This document shows positions 14,967 to 17,412 of a stretch of 17,412 nucleotides of DNA, one piece after another. Position 1 is the first letter of the stretch, and every line of letters begins with the position of its first letter. The stretch covers positions 1 through 17,412 of the forward strand of contig PXSC01000016.1 of the NCBI GenBank assembly GCA_003023535.1, given 5' to 3'. Position numbers and translations under genes: made by a program. This DNA comes from Halobacteriales archaeon QS_9_70_65 (GTDB lineage: Archaea; Halobacteriota; Halobacteria; Halobacteriales; Haloarculaceae). The notes below the pieces were generated by a model, which was given only the letters and a program-made list of their open reading frames with translations, was not told the origin of the DNA and made no database searches.

Positions 14967-15080
14967 CTGTCTCCGGCGATCGCTGATTTCCGGGAGTGAG
15001 CGGATCGGAGATCCGCGATCTACGGAAGAGCTTCGCTCTTCCGGGATGACGAACGACGGCTCCGCGAGCCGTCGTTCGAA
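14967..15080. repeat. Palindrome array B: three perfect hairpins plus one decayed
   Basis: Stems are at 15001-15006/15010-15015 (loop GGA), 15023-15031/15035-15043 (loop TTC) and 15050-15062/15066-15078 (13 bp, loop CGC). A partly mismatched stem lies at about 14973-14993. The 13-bp stem has the same arms as the hairpin at 2191-2219 of array C. Linkers gagtgag, cgatcta and ggatga correspond to those of array A. The rest of the 617-bp gap (14674-15290) holds imperfect GCTTCGCTC-type repeats and no convincing gene. Confidence 0.88.
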
Positions 15081-15259
15081 CCACGCTCCCGTGTCGTCGC
15101 TCCTCTCATCGCTCCTCGCACTCGCTCCGCCCCGAGGCCGCTCTCGCTTCGCTCGCTCGGCCTCGCTGCGCGAGCGGTCGGCCCCGTTCGAGCTCCCCGA
15201 CGCCGGCTGACCGGCCGGCCACAGCGCAATTAAACACTTCCCCGGCCGTGCGACACAAC

Positions 15260-15269
15260 GCTTTTTTCC
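15260..15269 (+). promoter_or_regulatory. TATA-like box of the 40-aa membrane peptide
   Basis: gcttttttcc is centred 27 nt before the GTG at 15291. It is one of the strongest T-tracts in the window. Confidence 0.55.
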
Positions 15270-15290
15270 GCCGCCGTCCTCGGCCCGGTC

Positions 15291-15413
15291 GTGGACGGAT
15301 ACATCGTCGAAAGCGAAGAGCAGCTCTCGCCGGTGGTCGTCACCATGACGGGCGTGTTGCTGGTGGCCTTCGCGGTCGGGCTCGTCTACGCGGCCGCCGG
15401 CACCGTGCTGTGA
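15291..15413 (+). CDS. Tiny single-helix membrane protein (40 aa)
   Basis: GTG at 15291 and TGA at 15411-15413. The product begins MDGYIVESEEQLSP, followed by one helix of about 22-25 residues (VVVTMTGVLLVAFAVGLVY) and ends AAAGTVL. The start is supported by the T-rich box 27 nt upstream. The design (acidic N-terminus, one helix) matches the 37-aa protein at 2501 although the sequences are not alike. I recognise no named family. An accessory role in a membrane complex such as the oxidase is inference. Confidence 0.65.
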   Translation: MDGYIVESEEQLSPVVVTMTGVLLVAFAVGLVYAAAGTVL

Positions 15414-15419
15414 CCGGCG

Positions 15420-15577
15420 TCACCAGTCCACGATGACGGTCGGGTTCCACAGCGACGCCGCGCCGACGACGACCGGCGCCGCCGAGACGGCCGCCCGGTC
15501 ACGGGCCCCGGAGCGATCGCTGGCGCCCGGCGACGGCCCCGGACGCCTCGTCTGCGCCCGACGGGCCGGGGCATCAC
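15420..15577 (-). pseudogene. Possible broken small ORF
   Basis: On the minus strand a frame ends RDRAAVSAAPVVVGAASLWNPTVIVDW with TGA at 15420-15422. Slightly upstream another frame gives PGPSGADEASGAVAG with haloarchaeal codon bias. No single start-to-stop frame connects them, so this is either a frameshifted small membrane/secreted protein or coincidence. I recognise no family. The remaining sequence to 15660 shows nothing convincing. Confidence 0.25.
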
Positions 15578-15666
15578 GACGATGGCGACCCCGAGCGGGG
15601 CTGCCGAACGGACCGCGAACGGTGCGAGCGGTGAGCCGCCGGCGGCGACTCGACGCGAGGGTGAGG

Positions 15667-15675
15667 TACTTATCC
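15667..15675 (+). promoter_or_regulatory. TATA-like box of the zinc-ribbon gene
   Basis: tacttatcc is centred about 25 nt before the GTG at 15696. Confidence 0.45.
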
Positions 15676-15695
15676 CGTCGGCCGGTAGATCGGGT

Positions 15696-15893
15696 GTGCC
15701 CGAGGACAGAGACCTCCGCCGGCCGGACCACGCCATCCCCCCGCAGAGCGACGCCATCCGCGAGGAACTCCGGGCGGGAGACCGCGAGCTGCTGCACTGT
15801 CTGGACTGCGGCCGCCAGCTCGCCGCGCTCCGGCACGACGACTCCTGTCTGTTCTGCGGCTCCGGTGCCGTCGTCATCGAGGCGTGGCGCTAA
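15696..15893 (+). CDS. Small zinc-ribbon protein (65 aa)
   Basis: GTG at 15696 is chosen for its promoter spacing; TAA at 15891-15893. After a charged N-terminus with PDHAIPPQSDAIREELRAGD, two CxxC knuckles occur: CLDCGRQL and CLFCGSGAVV, separated by about 14 residues. This is the pattern of a rubredoxin-like or zinc-ribbon fold with four Cys ligands. Haloarchaea encode many such mini zinc-finger proteins, usually of unknown function, thought to act in protein or nucleic-acid contacts. It overlaps by four bases, tail to tail, with the membrane protein gene on the minus strand. Confidence 0.75.
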   Translation: MPEDRDLRRPDHAIPPQSDAIREELRAGDRELLHCLDCGRQLAALRHDDSCLFCGSGAVVIEAWR

Positions 15894-16180
15894 CGGTACA
15901 GCGAGAGGTATATCATCACGAAGCCGACGATGAACGGCACCGTCTCTGCCATCTGCAGGAGCAGGAGCTCCCGGCTGAGGCCGCCGCCGACGGACACCTG
16001 CGTCGTCAGGTTCGTCACGGCGACGCCCATACTGATGAAGGCGAAGCCGATGAAGGCGAACTGCAGCCGTTCGCTCTGCCGCTTCGCGTACGCCTGGAAG
16101 CTGATGAGCGTGAGCCCCAGCGAGAGTCCGAAGAGCGTCAGCCGCAGCAGAATGAGCACCCCCTGCAGGACACCGACCAT
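15890..16180 (-). CDS. Small membrane protein, DUF7521-like
   Basis: 96 residues, ATG at 16178-16180 (MVGVLQGVLILLRLTLFGLS). Three hydrophobic helices (about 5-28, 39-60, 70-94) are separated by a basic loop YAKRQSERLQ and by TTQVSVGGGLSRE. A clear TATA box is 27 nt upstream. From memory, DUF7521 proteins are small haloarchaeal membrane proteins commonly encoded next to a winged-helix regulator, as here. Function is unknown. It lies 47 bp downstream of the regulator gene, on the same strand but with its own promoter. Confidence 0.75.
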   Translation of the reverse strand: MVGVLQGVLILLRLTLFGLSLGLTLISFQAYAKRQSERLQFAFIGFAFISMGVAVTNLTTQVSVGGGLSRELLLLQMAETVPFIVGFVMIYLSLYR

Positions 16181-16202
16181 GTGCCGGCAACCCCACGCTG
16201 GG

Positions 16203-16210
16203 TCTTAAAA
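16203..16210 (-). promoter_or_regulatory. TATA box of the DUF7521-like gene
   Basis: TTTTAAG on the minus strand, centred 27 nt before the ATG at 16180. It lies between the regulator stop and this start, so the gene can be transcribed separately and is a plausible target of the regulator. Confidence 0.6.
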
Positions 16211-16227
16211 CCAGGTGACGGCGAGGA

Positions 16228-16578
16228 TCACTCGGGACTGAGGTCGTCCCACAGCTGCGTGAACCGGTCCGGAATGTTCCCCTTGCGGTAGATCCGGACC
16301 CGGTACTCCTCGTCCTCGAGCTGGATGACCGTGCTGTCGAAGTTGCAGTTGTAGACGTTGTAGTGGTTGCCGTCGTCGGCGACGGCGGTCTCCTCGGTTA
16401 CCAGGTCGTGCTTCTGGAGGATCTCCAGCCGACGGTAGATGGTCGGCAGCGAGAGATCACACTGCTCGCTGAGCTCCTTCGCCGACCGGGGCTCCCGGCT
16501 GATGGCCGCCAGCACCGTGCGCGCGTGCTCGTCGCCGATGGTGTCGAGGATGTCCTCGATGCTCCGGTCTTCTTCCAC
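16228..16578 (-). CDS. Winged helix-turn-helix (ArsR-like) transcriptional regulator
   Basis: 116 residues from GTG 16576-16578. The N-terminal part is a winged helix: IEDILDTIGDEHARTVLAAIS, then REPRSAKELSEQCDLSLPTIYRRLEILQKHDLVTEE, in which SLPTIYRRLEIL is the recognition helix. The wing is followed by a small beta-rich C-terminal part (HYNVYNCNFDSTVIQLEDEEYRVRIYR). No cysteine metal-sensing motif is evident apart from single Cys residues. It probably controls the adjacent membrane protein gene and perhaps itself (inference). A catatgt element at 16602-16608 lies at promoter distance. Confidence 0.85.
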   Translation of the reverse strand: MEEDRSIEDILDTIGDEHARTVLAAISREPRSAKELSEQCDLSLPTIYRRLEILQKHDLVTEETAVADDGNHYNVYNCNFDSTVIQLEDEEYRVRIYRKGNIPDRFTQLWDDLSPE

Positions 16579-16678
16579 GACCGAACGAGTCGTACCCCAG
16601 TGACATATGGCTTCCGGCCCGAAGCGACCCGCCGGTCGACGACCGGTTCAAGCGAGTACGGCCGCAAGTCGGTGGCAT

Positions 16679-17119
16679 ATGCGAGACAGTGCTGCTGCCG
16701 ACGGACGGCAGCGACGGAGCGACGGCGGCACTGGACCACGCCGTCGGCGCCGCCGAGGCGTACGGCACAGCCCTGCACGTCGTGTCGGTCTCGACCGCCG
16801 GGTCGTGCTGACGGCCGACCCCGACGAGAAGGAATCGGTCCGGGCCGACCTAACCGACGAAGCGACGGAGGCGGTCGAGCGGCTGGCCGACCGGGCCCGC
16901 GAGGCCAGCGTCGAGACGACGACGGCCACCCCCGAGGGCGTGCCCCACCGGGAGATACTCGCCGACGCCGACCGGGCGGGCGCCGACCTACTCGTGCTCG
17001 GCTCCCACGGCCGGACCGGCCGGGAGCGGCGGCTCAATCTCGGCAGCACCACCGAACGGGTCGTTACGGACGCCGACCGACCGCTGCTCGTCATCGACAT
17101 CGGCGACGGGTCGGGGTGA
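16679..17119 (+). pseudogene. UspA universal stress protein, frameshifted twice
   Basis: Read across three frames, the sequence encodes a standard UspA of about 146 residues. ATG at 16679-16681 is followed, one base out of frame, by ETVLLPTDGSDGATAALDHA...LHVVSV (16683-16790). That frame ends at TGA 16809-16811. The continuation DRRVVLTADPDEKESV to LLVIDIGDGSG (about 16793-17119) is in another frame. The ATP-binding signature GSHGRTGRERRLNLGSTTERVV is intact near the end. Adding one base near 16790 and removing one (or adding two, giving MCETVLLP) near 16682 restores the gene. So few lesions suggest either very recent inactivation or sequencing indels. Confidence 0.85.
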
Positions 17120-17160
17120 TCGCGCGTCGTTCCCGCCGAATCGTTCGACTGCCGGCCGTC

Positions 17161-17218
17161 GAGGCCCGTGCGTCCGGCCGTCGCGGGGCGCCCGACCGTC
17201 GCGGGGTGCCCGGGCCTC
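17161..17218. terminator. Possible bidirectional terminator between convergent genes, with an 18-bp tandem repeat
   Basis: GAGGCCCG (17161-17168) pairs exactly with CGGGCCTC (17211-17218). Inside lie two 18-bp direct repeats, 17178-17195 and 17196-17213, differing at two bases. The location between two convergent gene ends fits a terminator, but there is no T-tract. Confidence 0.35.
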
Positions 17219-17412
17219 ATGCGACGGTGTTCCGTAGCGTCCCGACCTCCTCGTAGCGGATCTCGATTTCGTCGCCCCGCTCCAGCAGCCCCGGGTTGGC
17301 GGGACTACCGAAGGAGACGACGTCACCCGGTCTGAACGTGACTCGCTCGGAGAGAAACGAGACGACCTCGCGGGGCCCGACGAGCATGTTGTCGGTGGTG
17401 TCGTGCTGGCGG
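17217..17412 (-). CDS. Fumarylacetoacetate hydrolase (FAH) family protein, C-terminal part; start beyond window
   Basis: The minus strand is open from the window edge to TGA at 17217-17219, giving the last 64 residues. RQHDTTDNMLVGPREVVSFLS is the FAH-family segment after the metal site (usual form QDGNTSDMIF...). It is followed by VTFRPGDVVSFGSPANPG and the final strand GDEIEIRYEEVGTLRNTV, the typical ending. The family cleaves or decarboxylates beta-diketo/2-oxo acids with Mg2+, in aromatic catabolism or as oxaloacetate decarboxylase-like enzymes. Metal ligands lie outside the window, so the substrate cannot be assigned. Confidence 0.85.
   Translation of the reverse strand, partial: RQHDTTDNMLVGPREVVSFLSERVTFRPGDVVSFGSPANPGLLERGDEIEIRYEEVGTLRNTVA

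Noticed and set aside
14780..14970. Fifth palindrome array
   Set aside because: The GCTTCGCTC-like repeats there are imperfect and lack the short-loop perfect stems and shared linkers of arrays A-D.
1..17412. tRNA or rRNA genes
   Set aside because: By eye I found no cloverleaf with a GGTTCRAAT-type T-arm or rRNA-like stretch. A covariance search was not possible.

Overview
The window reads as chromosomal DNA from an extremely halophilic archaeon (class Halobacteria). GC content is very high, GC-ending codons dominate, and proteins are acidic. Many genes start with ATG or GTG about 25-29 nt after a TATA-like box, as expected for leaderless transcripts. Family knowledge agrees: a B12-domain-less methylmalonyl-CoA mutase large subunit, a CtaA-CtaB fusion, and DUF420, DUF7546-like and DUF7521-like proteins. 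Genus cannot be told from sequence alone.

Layout: 1-1260 holds the 3' part of the mutase gene, meeting a UspA-like gene head on. From about 1.7 to 15 kb lies an aerobic-respiration (cytochrome oxidase) island. It has small membrane proteins (1696-2004, 2501-2614), a large polytopic membrane protein (2668-4165, frameshifted near its end), CoxC and CoxB (5393-7085, minus), and divergently from them the heme A/heme O synthase fusion CtaA-CtaB plus a membrane protein with a CxxC motif (7184-9204, plus). An ABC ATPase/permease pair follows (9558-11269, plus), then an SdhA/FrdA/NadB-like flavoprotein (11307-13151, minus), a 5-formyl-THF cyclo-ligase-like protein and a DUF420 oxidase-assembly protein (13362-14673, minus). 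The last part has a 40-aa membrane peptide, a small zinc-ribbon protein, a DUF7521-like membrane protein with a winged-helix regulator, a frameshifted UspA gene and the end of a fumarylacetoacetate hydrolase-family gene. No oxidase subunit I is in the window.

How the genes fit together: CtaB and CtaA domains make heme O and heme A for the oxidase. DUF420 and the CxxC membrane protein probably help assembly or metal/heme handling (inference). CoxB carries the CuA ligands and CoxC is the integral subunit III. The tiny single-helix proteins could be accessory oxidase subunits (inference).

The most unusual structure is non-coding: four arrays of back-to-back perfect palindromes (about 2098-2402, 4730-4840, 4989-5110, 14967-15080). 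Most hairpins have 3-nt loops. Linkers between hairpins are conserved between arrays while several hairpin stems differ in sequence but stay paired. Two arrays lie inside a roughly 550-bp segment bounded by a 13-bp inverted repeat. A related cluster of palindromes forms an in-frame insertion inside the flavoprotein gene.

A second theme is broken reading frames at three loci (about 2857, about 6230, and both 16682 and 16790). These could be real decay or assembly indels and need read-level checking.
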